A stretch of 64,000 bases of DNA from Gigaspora rosea (GCA_003550325.1 QKWP01000220.1:76064-140063), one strand, 5' to 3'; shown: positions 1 to 12,347, counted from the first letter of the stretch. Numbers and translations are program-made. The notes: generated from the letters alone by a model not told the origin.

Positions 1-498
1 AAAACTTTAAACTTTTATTACACCAAAGTTTTTTAATAATTTTAAAAAATTTTTATAATAAAGTTGATAAAACAGAACTAATATTATATTTTTTACTTAG
101 AAAATATATAGCTAAAATTAATATTTAAGGTTTTATTTAAAATATTTAAAATTTTAAAATTTTCGCAAGCAAATATGCCTGCATAACAAATTAAGGGATA
201 GGTACTCTATAGGTTAGTATGAGCTTGGCTATATTTATTATTATATTGCATTTTATAAGTTTATATCTATTTTTAAATAATTAATAATACAAACTAAATA
301 TTTATCTATTAAATTATTAGCATGTAAGTATATATATATTATATTTATATTATAGTATAGATAATACTCTTAAGTATTTATTACTTGGCTATTAGCTCTA
401 TATGATTTTTGCCAAAAAATAACCTTTTGGAGCTATAATTTTCATGGTTATTTTGTTAGGAAAAATCTTATATAATACAGTACTACTTTATAGTATAT

Positions 499-702
499 AA
501 CATAAAGTCATGTCTGGGTTATATTTCTACTGAGTTATATTCCTCTTGTTTGCTATCTTAGTTATATCCCATATTTGAGCTGATTAATTCCCTTTTTTTA
601 TACGTTTTATGACGAATTATATTTCAACTTTATTTATATCTCCAAAAAAATCAAAAAAAGTTGAAAAAAGAAGTGATATAACCCATATATGACTTTATAT
701 AA
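499..702. mobile_element. TA-inserted MITE inside an intron (also at 29199-29399)
   Basis: The ends are inverted repeats: cataaagtcatgtctgggtt on the left and the complement of aacccatatatgactttat on the right, flanked by TATA-rich sequence consistent with a TA target. The same insertion sits at the equivalent place in copy B, so it predates the segmental duplication and explains why this intron is about 460 nt long. Confidence 0.6.
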
Positions 703-1643
703 ATTAAAAAAAATATTATCTACAATTAAATATTATATTGTTAATCAAATAATAATTTTTATAATCTAATTATATCTTTCCTATTTTTAAACAATAGTCC
801 GTAAGTAAAAGCCTTATTTTATTTTTATTGAACAATGATTTTTAAATTCTAATCTTACAACTATCATTTCTATTAAATTATTAGCTCGTAAGTATAAAAT
901 CTATTATTTTAAATTGTTACTATCAACTATTAATATAATAAAAATATGAGCTAGGCTAAAAATTTGTTATTATTGTCACACTAGTTATAACGATATCTGG
1001 ATAACAATATCTGGCTGTATTTATACTGATATCGGGCTATAATGACAACAGGCTATAATAACATCTTAGATTTTTGAATCTATATACGTACTTAATATTA
1101 AGATACCTCATGTTAAACCAACTTCTGGATTCATCGGGCAAATTCTTTGTTTTTAAAAAAGCGTCAATATAGCTATAAGACGTGTATAGCATATTTGCTA
1201 TATTTGTTAAATCGAATAGGCTAGCAAATTATTAAAGTGCTAAATTTTATGATTATAAGATTGTATTCTATTAATTATTAATAGATATTCAAGTATTTAT
1301 TATATTGATAGTTGATATATAACTGCTTTTAACCTATTTATATAATTTAATTATATTCTTAACATGTTTATGTTAAACTAGGATGTGGTATGTATAAAGT
1401 TTATAAAATAATTTATTAATTTTAAATTTTGCAATTAATGTATATAATTCTTTATTAAAATTATTAGTATGTAAGTAAATTATTTCTTAATTTCATACTA
1501 CACTAAGCAATTATTTATAGCTTTTTTAAAAAAATTTTATTAAATTATTAGCGCATAAGTGAACTTAATTTTATATCTTAAATGAGTTATTTACCAATTT
1601 TATTTAAAAATTTTATAATAAATTATGTATTTTTTAATTTAAT

Positions 1644-2152
1644 TGACGATTCTCCAGTCAACTGGTTCAAAAATTTTTTTTTATATATAAATTTTTACTA
1701 TAAGTGCGAATGCACAGCGTCTCTATCTAAAACTTTTATTTATACTAAGTTAATCACCTTTCTGGCTTAAGAGACTTTTGTAAAGCTCATTAAAACGCAT
1801 CTAATGGTGGTTAGAGCGTCAAAATCGGCTTGGTGAATACCAAGATATCTTTAAAAAACCTTTCTTTTACTATATAAATTTCTTTATAAACAATACTATT
1901 GTTTGCAAAGAAATTTACATAGTAAAAGAAAGGGTTTTTTAAAGATATCTTGGTATTCACCAAGCCGATTTTGACGCTCTAACCACCATTAGATGTGTTT
2001 TAATGAGCTTTACAAAAGTCTCTTAAGCCAGAAAGGTGATTAACTTAGTATAAAAAAAAGTTTTAGATAGAGACGCTGTGCATTCACACTTATAGTAAAA
2101 ATTTATATATAAAAAAAAAAATTTTTGAACCAGTTGACTGGAGAATCGTCTA
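1644..2152. mobile_element. Foldback (near-perfect palindrome) element, 509 bp
   Basis: The left half (tgacgattctccagtcaact...) is repeated as its inverse on the right (...agttgactggagaatcgtc), with only a short loop near 1885-1900. Copy B has the empty site at about 30311. The flanking duplication is ttaat (1639-1643 and 2153-2157). Its arms share a core (ttaacttagta, accaccattagatg, gagctttacaa) with the foldback at 38004-38722, so the two belong to one family. Confidence 0.85.
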
Positions 2153-2880
2153 TTAATAATTAGATGGCAAGTATAAATTAGCTATATTATTTATAAGGTT
2201 ATTGTAAATAATTTTTTAATATATTTTATTTTAAATATTAGTATGTAAGTATAAACTCTATTTATATAGCATGGTGGACATTCGATTTGATTGGCTTGAA
2301 GATCACTGAGTTACACAATATAAAAAAATTTTTAAAGTAACCCTTACTATGAAAAACCATATTGTCAATTGGCAACTTGTAGTTTCACATATTAAAATTT
2401 TTTTAAAACATATTATAGTGCTCTTTAACTCTTTGCACGTCTTCTGTAAAAAAAGATCAGTATAGATCAGATATCTTAAAAACTTTATTAAGAGGGCAAA
2501 TTCAAGCAAGTAATACTATAATATGTTAGTTAATGGGTGTTAATCATTATATAAACTTTTTTTTGTTTCAAACTCAACACCTTTTCTACAACTAGTAACG
2601 TGGTAACACTTCACCAATCAACAGCAATTAGAAACAACTTTTTCCCAACTTCGCCTATTTTTTAGCGAAGTAAGACGAATCGGGTCTTAGGGTTACATTC
2701 CAAATATGAATGACATCTTTAGAGCACGAACTAAAACCACAAACAAGATTTAATATGGGTGTGTGACTTTTATATTTAGGTCAAAAATCGGAAACATGTA
2801 TTTTTGAATATGTAGTTTCAGAATCCGTGGGGATTCTTGCAGTATTAAAAGGTAGTTTTTCCTTAAACTTTATTATAAAT

Positions 2881-2970
2881 TTCGCTTTGTTACATATTAT
2901 TTTAAATTTTGCTTTGTTACATATTATTTTAAATTTTGCTTTGTTACATATTATTTTAAATTTTGTATAG
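2881..2970. repeat. Short tandem repeat, about 28 bp unit, three to four copies
   Basis: The phrase ttttgctttgttacatatta recurs every 28 bases or so. No coding meaning is seen. Confidence 0.8.
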
Positions 2971-3280
2971 TTAATTTAATTTTTTAGTTACTTTTTTTTT
3001 TTTTGAATACTGTAATAACTAAACGAACTAAAGGTAAGAAACTCTATTTTCAGGATCAATTAGGATCAACCCTTTAACAAAAAAATAAATGAGACTTAAA
3101 AATTAAAGAATTTTTTATTTTAAAAGTTCTCATAACTTTTTTTAAATATTTTATTACAGAATTTAATGCTGTCGCACTCTTACTGAAAAAAGCTAGTTCG
3201 TAGTTGGAAAACACTTGGATATAGGAAACACATTCCTGCAATGACTTTGAATTCTGGTAATAATAATCCCGGTAATAATG

Positions 3281-5526
3281 CACTAGTGATCATAAATAAT
3301 GCAACAAAATTTTTTTTTGGTTAAATCGCATTATTTTGTGCAATTTGAGAATATATTTTTTTTGTTATTTTTTTATTTATTCGTAAATAGTATAGCATTC
3401 ACATATAAAATATTAATAAGGTAAATTTTTCAGGAATAACGAGCTTTATTTAAAATTACATGTTGCATTATTTTTGCTCGTTTTAAACACAACACGAACA
3501 TAAAATAAAAAATTTTTTACATATAAAAAAAAATTTTTTTTTTCTACTTTAATAATTTATGGCCGCCACAACATGATATATCCACCTTGTGCCTATATTG
3601 TTTCATGAACTTGTTTTGACCTTGGGATGAAATCCGATGATTTGGGCCCTCATTTTTATTTTCAACCAGGTCACCCCAAGGATCTTTTTTACTTGAAATT
3701 TATCCAAAATGTCTTCAAGCCGATGGTTAACCTTGACCTACAAATATCTTAAAGATTAAGTTTAGAGGGTGGAGATACTGATTAAAAACCTTTGCTCAAT
3801 TATTTCTAAGCTAATGCTTTACAACCATCATGTTATATTTGTATAATTACCTTAAATAGCAAATTCGTGATCTCAAATAGTTTCTATAGAATTTTAATGA
3901 AAAATCTGTTAGTATAATTCACATAATCGACTTTGTAAAGGCTATTTAGTACTATATCCTCACAAAACTATCCCAAATCTTTGATGTAGAAGCAAATAAT
4001 AATTTCTCAAGGAGCTTTCTATAGTATAATTACTATTAAACTTAAAAATTTTGAACTTTGGCTTGTCGGGCCAAATTAATTACCTTAGACCAGTGCTGCA
4101 GTACTTAATAGACCGATTTTTATAAATTTAAGCTAGTTTTTGTCAATATTCACATGGCCAAAGCTTTTTTCACTTATTCATTAGTGCTAAACCATAATTA
4201 CTAAGTGTATAAAAATAATATAAAGCAAATTATTACATACCGTTCACTTTTTTTGGTAAGACTATACTTGAACAGTAATTAAATGGTAAAGGTAAGGTGG
4301 CTTAATTCAAAACCCTTGCTTGGGTTGGCTCACGGCTGAAGGTAAACGGCAAACCTTCAATTTTTTGCAAACACGATATCTCAACCACTATTATTGGTGT
4401 AAAAAGCTGGAAAGGAACTAATATTGTATGTCCAGCTTACCACCCTTGTGGTACATCATTTTTGCAGCAACAAAGAAACTTGGCTTTTTTGAATTTTAAA
4501 TTATACAGTTTTTTTTCTATTCATGCGCTCCTTTGTAGTTCAATGATAGAGTGTTCAGGATTATGATCTGGCATAATATTCGCATAATTCACCTTATAGC
4601 ACATAAAATATGCGATTTCGCATAATTTAAAGAAGCCCGCATAATCTCGCATAATTTATCCTTCTCTCATATAAAGGAATTTCTATTGGTCAATTGTCAT
4701 TACACAGATTAAATTACTGAGTGTACAGTATTATCAAGTCGGCATATATTATACTCTAACGCTGGCTAATTCTGAGTAGGATCGTGTGAATAATGCTGGC
4801 TAAACTATCATAGTATCTACACTTTAAAATTAATAGATCTGAATATAGGAAATTACAGGGTAGATCTAACCCTAAATTCTATAAGGCATGATAATTAAGC
4901 AAACTCTATAGTAAGGTTTAATAAAATTATACTAAAATTACATACTGATATTCATAACAATTATACACACTATTGGTTGTTCAATGTAAGTTGCAGATAA
5001 TTTTAGTGCACACCACGACACCACGAGCAAAATTAGAATACAAAAAAATTTCTAATAAATTCGTGCTTATAGATTAGGGATAAAATCTTGCAATAAGGTT
5101 AGAGTTCGAAAATATTATTTATATAATAAAATTTTATAACACATAAGAACAGTTTTATAGATAGTTATAAAATTTGTTTTGCATTACAGAAGATCTTGAA
5201 ATTTGGTTGGGCAACAAATTTTTTTTAACCTTAATCCTGGGGTCTGCATAATTCGCATAATTTGCAATTTACCGGATGCATAATTTGGCATTTACCGGAT
5301 TATAATCCTGGACACCCTATTCAATGATCATCGTAAAAAACGATCAAAAATAACACAACACATATCTTTACATCGGTAAAGTGACTATTAAAATTTTAAT
5401 ACTAAATAAAATAAGGGACCATTTACGAGTAAAATAAAAAAAAAGTAAAAGGATATACCTTGTGTTGTGTGAAATAATGCAATTTAACCAAAAAATTTTT
5501 TGCTGCATTATTTATGATCGCTAGTG
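3281..5526. mobile_element. Nested TIR element, 2.25 kb
   Basis: Inverted ends of about 50 bp: cactagtgatcataaataat at the left and atttatgatcgctagtg at the right, continuing inward through a conserved ggttaaat..gcattat. The first bases read CACTA, but a CACTA-type 3-bp duplication is not clear; a TA-type insertion with one mutated base is equally possible. No transposase ORF is seen. The element contains the hAT at 4547-5319. Confidence 0.7.
4547..5319. mobile_element. Non-autonomous hAT element, 773 bp
   Basis: The ends are tagagtgttcaggattatg (left) and cataatcctggacacccta-like (right: ataatcctggacaccc followed by ta). The 8-bp direct repeat ttcaatga flanks it perfectly at 4539-4546 and 5320-5327, the hAT hallmark. 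Subterminal repeats of gcataatt(cg) are numerous near both ends, as expected for transposase-binding regions. No ORF. Confidence 0.85.
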
Positions 5527-5625
5527 TAATCTTGGATAAGAATGAGAAAAAGCGTTAGCAGTTGTACTTTGCAAGAATACTGCACTAATAATGATCTTGA
5601 ATTAGAATGAAGAAAGCATTAACTG

Positions 5626-6190
5626 GTAAAAGCTAAGTACCAGCTCATATTTTCTTGTGTGTGTTTTTTGTTTTTTAATTCTTTACTAATGTCTTTTTTT
5701 TTTTTACAGGGCTGTGCTTTTCTAGGACTGGTGAAATTGAGTCGCGCTTGAGTTCTGGGATCCGGTGGATGCATGTAATTGGTAAAAGCTAAATACTAGT
5801 TTCATATTTTTCTTTTTTGTGTTTGTTTTTTAGCTCTTTATTAATACCTTTTTTTACAGGGTTGTGCTTCGCTAAGAATAGTAAAATTGAACCAGGCTCC
5901 GAGTAGGACTTGCAACTGGTAAAAACTAAGTACCAGTTTCATATTTTTCTGCATGTGTGTTTTGTTTTTTTAATTCTTTATTGATACCTTTCTTTCTTAC
6001 AGGGTTTTGTTTTGCCGGGAATAATGAAATTAAACTGAACTTGAGTTCTGGGATCGGGTGGAGTTTGTAATTAGTAAAAGCTAAGTACCAGTTTTATATT
6101 TCTTGTGTGTGTGTATTTTGTTTTTAATTCTTTACTAATGCCTTTCTTTCTTTACAGAGTTGTGCTTCATCGGGAATGGTTTTAATATAA
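5626..6190 (+). repeat. Tandem array of about 150-bp units that each look like one intron plus one small exon
   Basis: Four units follow each other. Each has a donor-like ggtaaaagctaag, a long T-rich stretch, ttactaatgcc or similar (branch-point-like), a T/C tract and ttacag. Between acceptor and next donor lie 72 nt (5710-5781), 59 nt (5860-5918) and 71 nt (6003-6073) of more GC-rich sequence starting gnttgtgctt. The first is open in one frame (with gaa att gag), the others have stops or length changes. It could be the remnant of an exon-duplication gene or simply a minisatellite. Confidence 0.5.
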
Positions 6191-7656
6191 GGTCAATAAT
6201 AAGAAAATTAGTAAGCTATAAAGCTGTAGTGTAGTAATTATGAGCATGACTTGAGATTTGTTAATAAATTAAAATTTTTAATAAACCCTCTTTACGTATT
6301 AAGTATTATTACATTATTAATTAATATATTGAAAATCGAATATATATTATTCATATTGCGGTATTGATTAAATTATATCTAAATTTATATAATGATCTAT
6401 ATTGCATATTTGTTTGCTTGTTTACTTTTTTTAACCAATTAAAACAAATGTCTGCCATGCTTATTTATATACATTGTTTTGCAATTTTAATTTAATTTTT
6501 ATAACTAATAATGTAAAGTTTTTGTTAAATTATTAGTGGGTAAGTATAATAAATTAGAATTATTTTAGTTATTTTTTTGTTTATTCTTTATAAATGTTTA
6601 TATAATTTTTTTTATTAATCATTAGAGTGTAAGTATAAAGTTATTTGATAATTTTAGTTTATTCGTTTATATATACTTATATAAAATTGGTTTGCAAAAT
6701 TATCAGTGGATAAGAATAACAAATTATAAAGTTATTTGGTTATTGTTTGTTTATCTTTTATAAATAATTATATAAAATTATTTGTTAATTATTAGCGAGT
6801 AAGTGTAAAATTATTTGTAATTTTTGGTTTATCCTTTTATAGATATTTATATAAAATTGTTTTAAATTATTAGGGGGTATGTATACTATATAAATTAAAT
6901 TTTAATTTTTTATTTATAACTTAATAATCTAACTATAAATTTTTTATACAATTTAGTTGGTAAATATAAATTTAGTTGCATTATTTATAAAGTTACTATT
7001 TGATTATTGTTTACAAATTATAATATAATAATTTTTAATATATATATATATTTATGAATAGCGGTCAAAATAATAAGATTTAGAAGTATATACTTTTACA
7101 ATATTTAAAATTTTGATTTGTTAACTTTTATTATTTATATAATTTTTTATTGTAATATTTAAAATTTATTATATTATTCATAATCTTATTAGCTATTTAA
7201 AATTTCAAAAAAGCTTTTAATCTGTTTATTTTTTAAATTAAATAAAATCAAAAAAAATTGTTTTATAAATAAATTATTTGTTATTTATTATATATATTTT
7301 GTTTAAGTTAATATTGTATTAGTTTAAAGCTTGTTATTTTAAATTACAATTTTTACAAAAATAATTATTACTATAAAATATATAATTTTATAATAACTAT
7401 TTTTATTAAAGGACAGGACTAGACAGTGCCCCCATGCACTTTGAGCACTATTTTTTATTTTTATATCTCAAATTTTACTAGGGCTAGTACTCCTAGGTCC
7501 GAGTCCAGGTTTGGTCCAGTCCGGTACGGTCTGGGTTCAGACCAAACTCAAACTCTAAATTTTAATAACTTAATCATAAGTTTGTCCGGGTCTGGTCCGA
7601 AATCTGCAAACTGTCTGACTGTGTCTGAATATACATTTATTTATATTTGGATGCTG

Positions 7657-7804
7657 AACAAGTTTACTTAGAGTAAGTAATAATCAATTAGTAAATTTAG
7701 ATAATCATAGCATTTTGTAATTTTATTAATAAAATTATTAAAAATGTTATATTACTTGAAATTTTACTAATTTATTATAACTTCTTACACTAAGTAAACT
7801 TGTT
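7657..7804. mobile_element. MITE with long TIRs (copy B equivalent 44624-44870)
   Basis: gaacaagtttacttagagta at the left is mirrored by ctaagtaaacttgttc at the right, and the similarity continues inward for about 45 bases. The copy B version carries an extra segment of roughly 90 bp near 44711-44800. A related half-site lies near 7980. Confidence 0.65.
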
Positions 7805-8951
7805 CTGAACCAAAATCTGTATCAATTTGGTTAATTTTATCTTATATTTTTTAACATTTGAAGAAAGAATACCTAATCTTAGAAATTTTATCAAAAATTC
7901 AAAATTAAGCATCTTTTGTCTCAAACTTTATGAAAAATAAAATAAAATAAATTAAAATTATATATTTAATTGTGGTTAATAAGTTTACTTAGAGCAAAAA
8001 GTTAGAAGCAATTAGAAAATTTATAGAATAATGGTATTTATATAATTTTATTAATAAAATTATTAAAAATACTATATAATTGATTATATGCTGCACAAAA
8101 TTATTCTTGAGGGGATTTTAATGAAGCGTAAACTTGGCAAATAATCGATGGTATCTATATTCCAGTAATAAAAATCAGGTGAGCTTTGTGCCATCAGATT
8201 TTATATCATTGAGATGAATCGAATGGTATAAAAATTATTCGATTCTGATCATTAGACCATGAGATATCAAAGTTTGCCAAATTATTCCTTTCTACCTTAT
8301 ATATATATATTGAGTAATTTTACATTTAAATAAAAATCTATTGTTGAAATTAATACTTATTTGCTAGTTATAATACCCGTTTTATATTGCAACTCATTGT
8401 AATATAAGTCTATCTTTTTTTAATTAACTTTTGTAGAATCTAAAATAAATGTTAATTATTTGATTTATAGTTTTTATTTGCAAAAAAAAATAGAAAATTG
8501 CATTTATATTTTATAATTAAACAATCTTTTTAACCTGGACTTCTTTAAATAGATTCTTTATAGCATGATATTTGTTATATACTTTAAGTGTTCTTTTTAC
8601 CAAACCCTCATTTATATGTAGGAGATTTTCAATTTCTATATTTTTTGATATAGATAAATCTTATAAATCTAATGAATTTGATAAATTATAATCAGATTTT
8701 TTGACGATTAGTGCATTAAATATTGGTTGAAGAGCAGCAGAATTATATATTGAATTAAAAATAATTTAGAACAAAAAGTATAAGACGTTTGCTAAGGACG
8801 AAAAGTATTTATTCTTGAGATCATAAAGGCTCAAATGCTCAAAGCTGCTGCAGTAATAATTTAATGCATCAAGTGATGAATGTATCATATGCTATATAGA
8901 ACTAAATTATAGATTACAAATTGCCCAATAGAAGAGGTCATAAGAATTTAT

Positions 8952-9745
8952 TTGCCTGCCTTAAATGAAGAAAATTTGGAGTTTTCATACTCTAACTCAA
9001 ATAATATAAACTTTATTGATGATGCATCTCTGGAAACTTGGAATGTATATGTAGAACCTGAACCTTATCATAAAGCCAACCACTTTCCAGAAGAGATTAA
9101 TATAAAACTTTTTTCAGTTATAAACAATTTAATATTAGCAATTCAATCTTGGTGCTACCCAAACTTGAGATGCCATCCATAAATTATTGTCAAGAATTTA
9201 ACAGATTCTTGGATATTTATCTCTATAATTCAGTTTGGTGCAAAGTAGCCAAAACTTTTCAATCAACACTCACAGCGCGACCAAAATTATGCTTGGAACA
9301 AGGTTTCAATATCGGAATAAATGCATAAGACATCCAATTAATGGAAACGGATATTTTTTTGATTGTAATAGTGAAGCATTTCATTATATAATGGAATTCT
9401 ATCGAACTTGAAAGCTTACTTGGCCCATTGAATACAAAAAAGTCACTCGCAAACAACTTGAGAAGAACATGATTATTTTCAAATTCCTTTTAATAAATCA
9501 ACAGTGCCATGTTCATTGCTTTAGAAACTGCTAGAATAAATTTAATAACTGTATTTTGGGCTTTGAAGAAATAAACATTCATTGTTGTAATTATCTTAGA
9601 AATAATCTTGAATTAGAAATTAGGTGTGATCTTATTAGTATTGTTGATAATAATAAATCATACAATATAAATAATTATTATTTACAAGATTTACGACAAT
9701 TTAGTTCATATAAATTACCTGTTCTGAGATTTTTATTATTTTAAT
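8952..9745 (+). pseudogene. KCTD/BTB-domain protein pseudogene, copy A
   Basis: The reading resembles the second BTB domain of the intact gene at 49918-51480: it carries the lead-in NSVWCKVAKTFQSTLT, then, after frame changes near 9285-9330, the words for a metazoan-style T1/BTB segment (hpingn, fydrns-like and ymefyr) and a C-terminal stretch FEEINIHCCNYLRNNLELEI at 9556-9660. The upstream open stretch at 8952-9182 belongs to the same decayed frame and includes an SFSxxNNLILAIQSWC-like tract of unknown meaning. Frameshifts and stops make it non-coding. The copy B homologue lies at 46200-47886. Confidence 0.7.
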
Positions 9746-10164
9746 AATATGAAAAAGCACATTAATCATTTTAGTTAAAATATTTTCTGATTTAGGGAAA
9801 TCAATCGAACTTGTGACTATCATAAAAATTTCTTTTTCATTGAAACGTTTTACAATAATGTCAAAATAATATAGATTAATATACAAAGGTCATTAATTTT
9901 TTTTAAATTGAATTATTTCAATATATAATCAGCTTAATTTTTTTTAGAAATCAAAGTTTTAAAACTAATAAATTGTTTAATGCTAAAAAGTTCAAAAAAT
10001 TTTGCAGAATTACATATTTTTACATAATATATTAGAGTACTTTTTATATTATTCATCATTAGAACTGTTATTTAAGTGATATAAATTAAAAAATCAAGCA
10101 ATAAAATAAATCATTTGATAAATTTGGTCGATATATTCTTATTTTGCAATATGCATCAATGGAT

Positions 10165-10460
10165 TTTATTTGTAACTATTTCAGATTTATAACTGAAACA
10201 GAATGGAAAGATAAATTAAATTTGTTAAAATATATAATATTTCATACATCAGATTTAAATAGCGTAAATATTTTATTAGTAATTTGAAAAGCTCATATAT
10301 TGCTGATTTTGATCTTTAGATTCTTTGTTAGAACAGAGGAAAGATGAACTAGTCATGTGTAGACCTAAAGTTTAGATGAAATTCATATACTTTAGTGACA
10401 GATATCTTTTCATTCGATATTATTATTTGGAAAAATCTTCTATGGACTTCCATTTCGTAT
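10165..10460 (+). pseudogene. Protein-kinase domain remnant, copy A
   Basis: Fragments of a kinase fold can be read: TETEWKDKLN before the catalytic loop, a decayed loop region around DLNSVNILLV, and TDIFSFDIIIW, the counterpart of the DIYSFGIIMW helix of tyrosine-kinase-like kinases common in these fungi. Stops and frame changes separate the pieces. The copy B version (48930-49270) is better preserved and supports the assignment. Confidence 0.65.
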
Positions 10461-10830
10461 TAAAACGACAAGATTGTTATATTTATGACTACCTGTAGCT
10501 CAAGAAGCTTTCCACAGTGTTATGCAAATTTGATGAAAGTATAATGGAATGAAGATCAGAAGAAACAAACAACTTTCAGAAAAAATCCGTGAATTTTCAC
10601 CGAATGAAAAATGATTGAAATCTTGTTTGAATTGGCCGATACTCGAAAATGGTTTTAAAGTTCAAGCAGATATGTTTAACGACGGAAGTAAATTCATTAC
10701 TTACACTGTATCAGTCTGTCAACAAAATTCTGAAATAAACAAACTTAGAATTTATTGTCTTTGCAAAAAGATGTGGGCGTCCGTAAATCACAATATAAAC
10801 CATCAAATATTATAACTGCAAATATTTATA
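10461..10830 (+). pseudogene. Unidentified coding remnant at the end of duplication copy A
   Basis: An open stretch 10615-10815 includes ENGFKVQADMFNDGSKF, and the equivalent region of copy B (49340-49520) retains much of it with frame changes. It looks protein-like (Asp/Asn/Lys/Ile-rich, balanced hydrophobics), but I recognise no family. It may be the tail of the neighbouring kinase-type gene. Duplication homology stops just after it. Confidence 0.35.
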
Positions 10831-12230
10831 AGGTAACTGCGCGACGTTGTCACGCGAAACGTAAATTTATGAGTAAACTCGATTAGATGATTTGAATACT
10901 TTTAAGATTATACATAGTTTGCAGAAATTATGGATAAAGTTCGGAATCAGTTTTATTTTCCTTATGCCGAAAAAATTTTAATTCTTTATCATGAGAAATT
11001 CAAAACTGGTAAAATCTTAACAAGAAACGCATCGGCAAGTGCAGGAGTTATATAATTTTTGTGTATCAAAACATTAGGATAGAATTTAGTGAATATAGTT
11101 CTATAGCAAATTTGAGCAAGTTTTTTTTTAGTTGATATTGCTTATTACGATGGATACGGTATATTAAAATTTTTTTCTCATGTTTGCTAAAGTATTATTT
11201 TACTCAAGCTTAAATCATCTAAGTAACAAATTTCGGGCTTCTTAAATGAATTTTAAGACCATTTATTTAAAGGTTCTTTATTATTTTTTAATTCTCATAA
11301 TTTCATCATTTCACCAACAATACTGTATTAGCTATGATTTAGATTATATTGAAATTGTCATAATTCCTATTGGATTTACTGCAAAAATTCTATTACAAAG
11401 TTCATGAGCTATCACGATGACACAATATGTGGTTAAGTTAGGATGTAGTATTAATGCAGTGGCATGCTGTATGTATTGAAATTATTTATATATAACTTAT
11501 TGTAAAAAATTTGTTACAAAAAATTACATACAAACAGCAATGGTGATACACAGTAAGCGGTTGGAATCATAGTCGTAAATTCTATCATCATTTTTTATGA
11601 AAATTTTGCTATAGTCATTTTGCGTTGGAATTGCATTTGCGAATTTTACAATACTATGATTTACTGTAAATAATTTTCCTGTAAAGAATAATGACAATTG
11701 TGATGCACATTATCCGATCAATATTTAATTAGTTTTTTTATTGAAATTACTATCATGTTTTCTGTAAAATATTTTTGTTGCAAAACTTACTGACTGCTGT
11801 GGTGGCGGACGATATATGGTTTTAGTTAATTTGTATCGGAAATATAGTCAACAAATAAATTCTATTAGAAATTATTGTAAAAAATTTTGTTATGAAACTT
11901 ACGACTGTAGTACATGCAGTATGTGCTGAGTTAGTTTGTGATTTCTATCAGGATTTGCTATAAAATTTATTTGTTATAACAGCATGTAGTTGTGCTGGTT
12001 TGTATATAAATATAGTTAGCACTTAAATTTCTTTATAATTTAAAATATTTTCACAAATTAAAATTATTTTGAATTTTTAGAATAACTTATGTAAAGGCAT
12101 GTCGTAATTCTAATTGTGAAATCTTTCATTTAGTAATAGTGATGGACAATTTATTGTTTTTTTTAATATTTTGATGGGGTAAAAGGGAAAAATCTATATT
12201 TTCTCAATTTTTCTTTATATAAAATGTGAA
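10831..12230. other. A+T-rich interval without recognisable genes
   Basis: I see only low-complexity sequence with loosely repeated phrases (ttactgtaaataattt and similar) resembling the degenerate family at 34361-36150. No ORF of interest on either strand. Confidence 0.6.
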
Positions 12231-12232
12231 TA

Positions 12233-12347
12233 CCGTATTTGCGCGTAATAACGCGCAGTGGTGTAATTTCAAATTTCGGATTTTATTAAGCTTAATTCGG
12301 GCCATTACTCTAAATAACGCCCGGCCCGCTATTACGCGCAAATACGG
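12233..12347. mobile_element. 115-bp MITE with TA target duplication (CCGTA family)
   Basis: The ends ccgtatttgcgcgtaataac and attacgcgcaaatacgg are inverted, framed by TA at 12231-12232 and 12348-12349. A one-sided relative with the same terminus lies at about 43090-43172. TA duplication and size point to a Tc1/mariner/pogo-type non-autonomous element. Confidence 0.8.

Larger units (their letters stand above)
2269..6461. mobile_element. Non-autonomous TIR element, 4.2 kb, MULE-like target duplication
   Basis: Imperfect terminal inverted repeats of about 26 bp start gcatggtggacattcgattt (left) and end aaacaaatgtctgccatgc (right). The 10-bp direct repeat tatttatata flanks both sides (2259-2268 and 6462-6471), and copy B shows the uninterrupted site near 30436. 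A 9-11 bp target duplication is typical of Mutator-like elements. No transposase ORF is visible; the interior holds a nested TIR element (3281-5526) and an exon-like tandem array (5626-6190). Confidence 0.75.
213..7083 (+). pseudogene. Decayed, 5'-truncated copy of the micro-exon gene
   Basis: The same exon chain as in the gene at 27808-31306 can be followed: CAT 321-323, TCC 798-800, CTC 885-887, GATGTG 1382-1387, TAT 1468-1470, CGC 1552-1554, ATG 2164-2166, TAT 2242-2244, TGG 6537-6539, AGT 6626-6628, TGG 6707-6709, CGA 6796-6798, GGG 6874-6876, TTG 6957-6959 and a terminal exon 7062-7083. Almost every triplet equals that of copy B. Three donors have lost the GT: ATAAGT after CGC, GCAAGT after ATG and ATAAGA after the second TGG; the matching B donors are GTAAGT, GTAAGT and GTAAGA. 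The signal-peptide exon is missing and two introns hold transposons. Read in the same phase, the tail would differ from B only at a few residues (I/V, E/Q and GQN versus SIH near the end). I infer a non-functional duplicate. Confidence 0.7.
213..10830. repeat. Segmental duplication, copy A
   Basis: This block matches 28920-31705 plus 44188-49556 (copy B) in the same order and orientation. Shared landmarks are the motif gttagtatgagcttggc at the left edge, the micro-exon array, a segment starting ggacaggactagacagt, a KCTD/BTB pseudogene, a kinase pseudogene and the closing phrase gcaaatatttata. Copy A carries private insertions at 1644-2152 and 2269-6461; copy B carries 31710-44183, 46509-47585 and 48041-48638. 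Left of about 213 the homology stops, so copy A lacks the first nine exons of the gene at 27808. Confidence 0.9.

Noticed and set aside
7426..7671. 81-residue ORF as a gene
   Set aside because: Copy B does not keep the frame, and the sequence carries ggtccg/ctggtcc motifs typical of hAT subterminal repeats.
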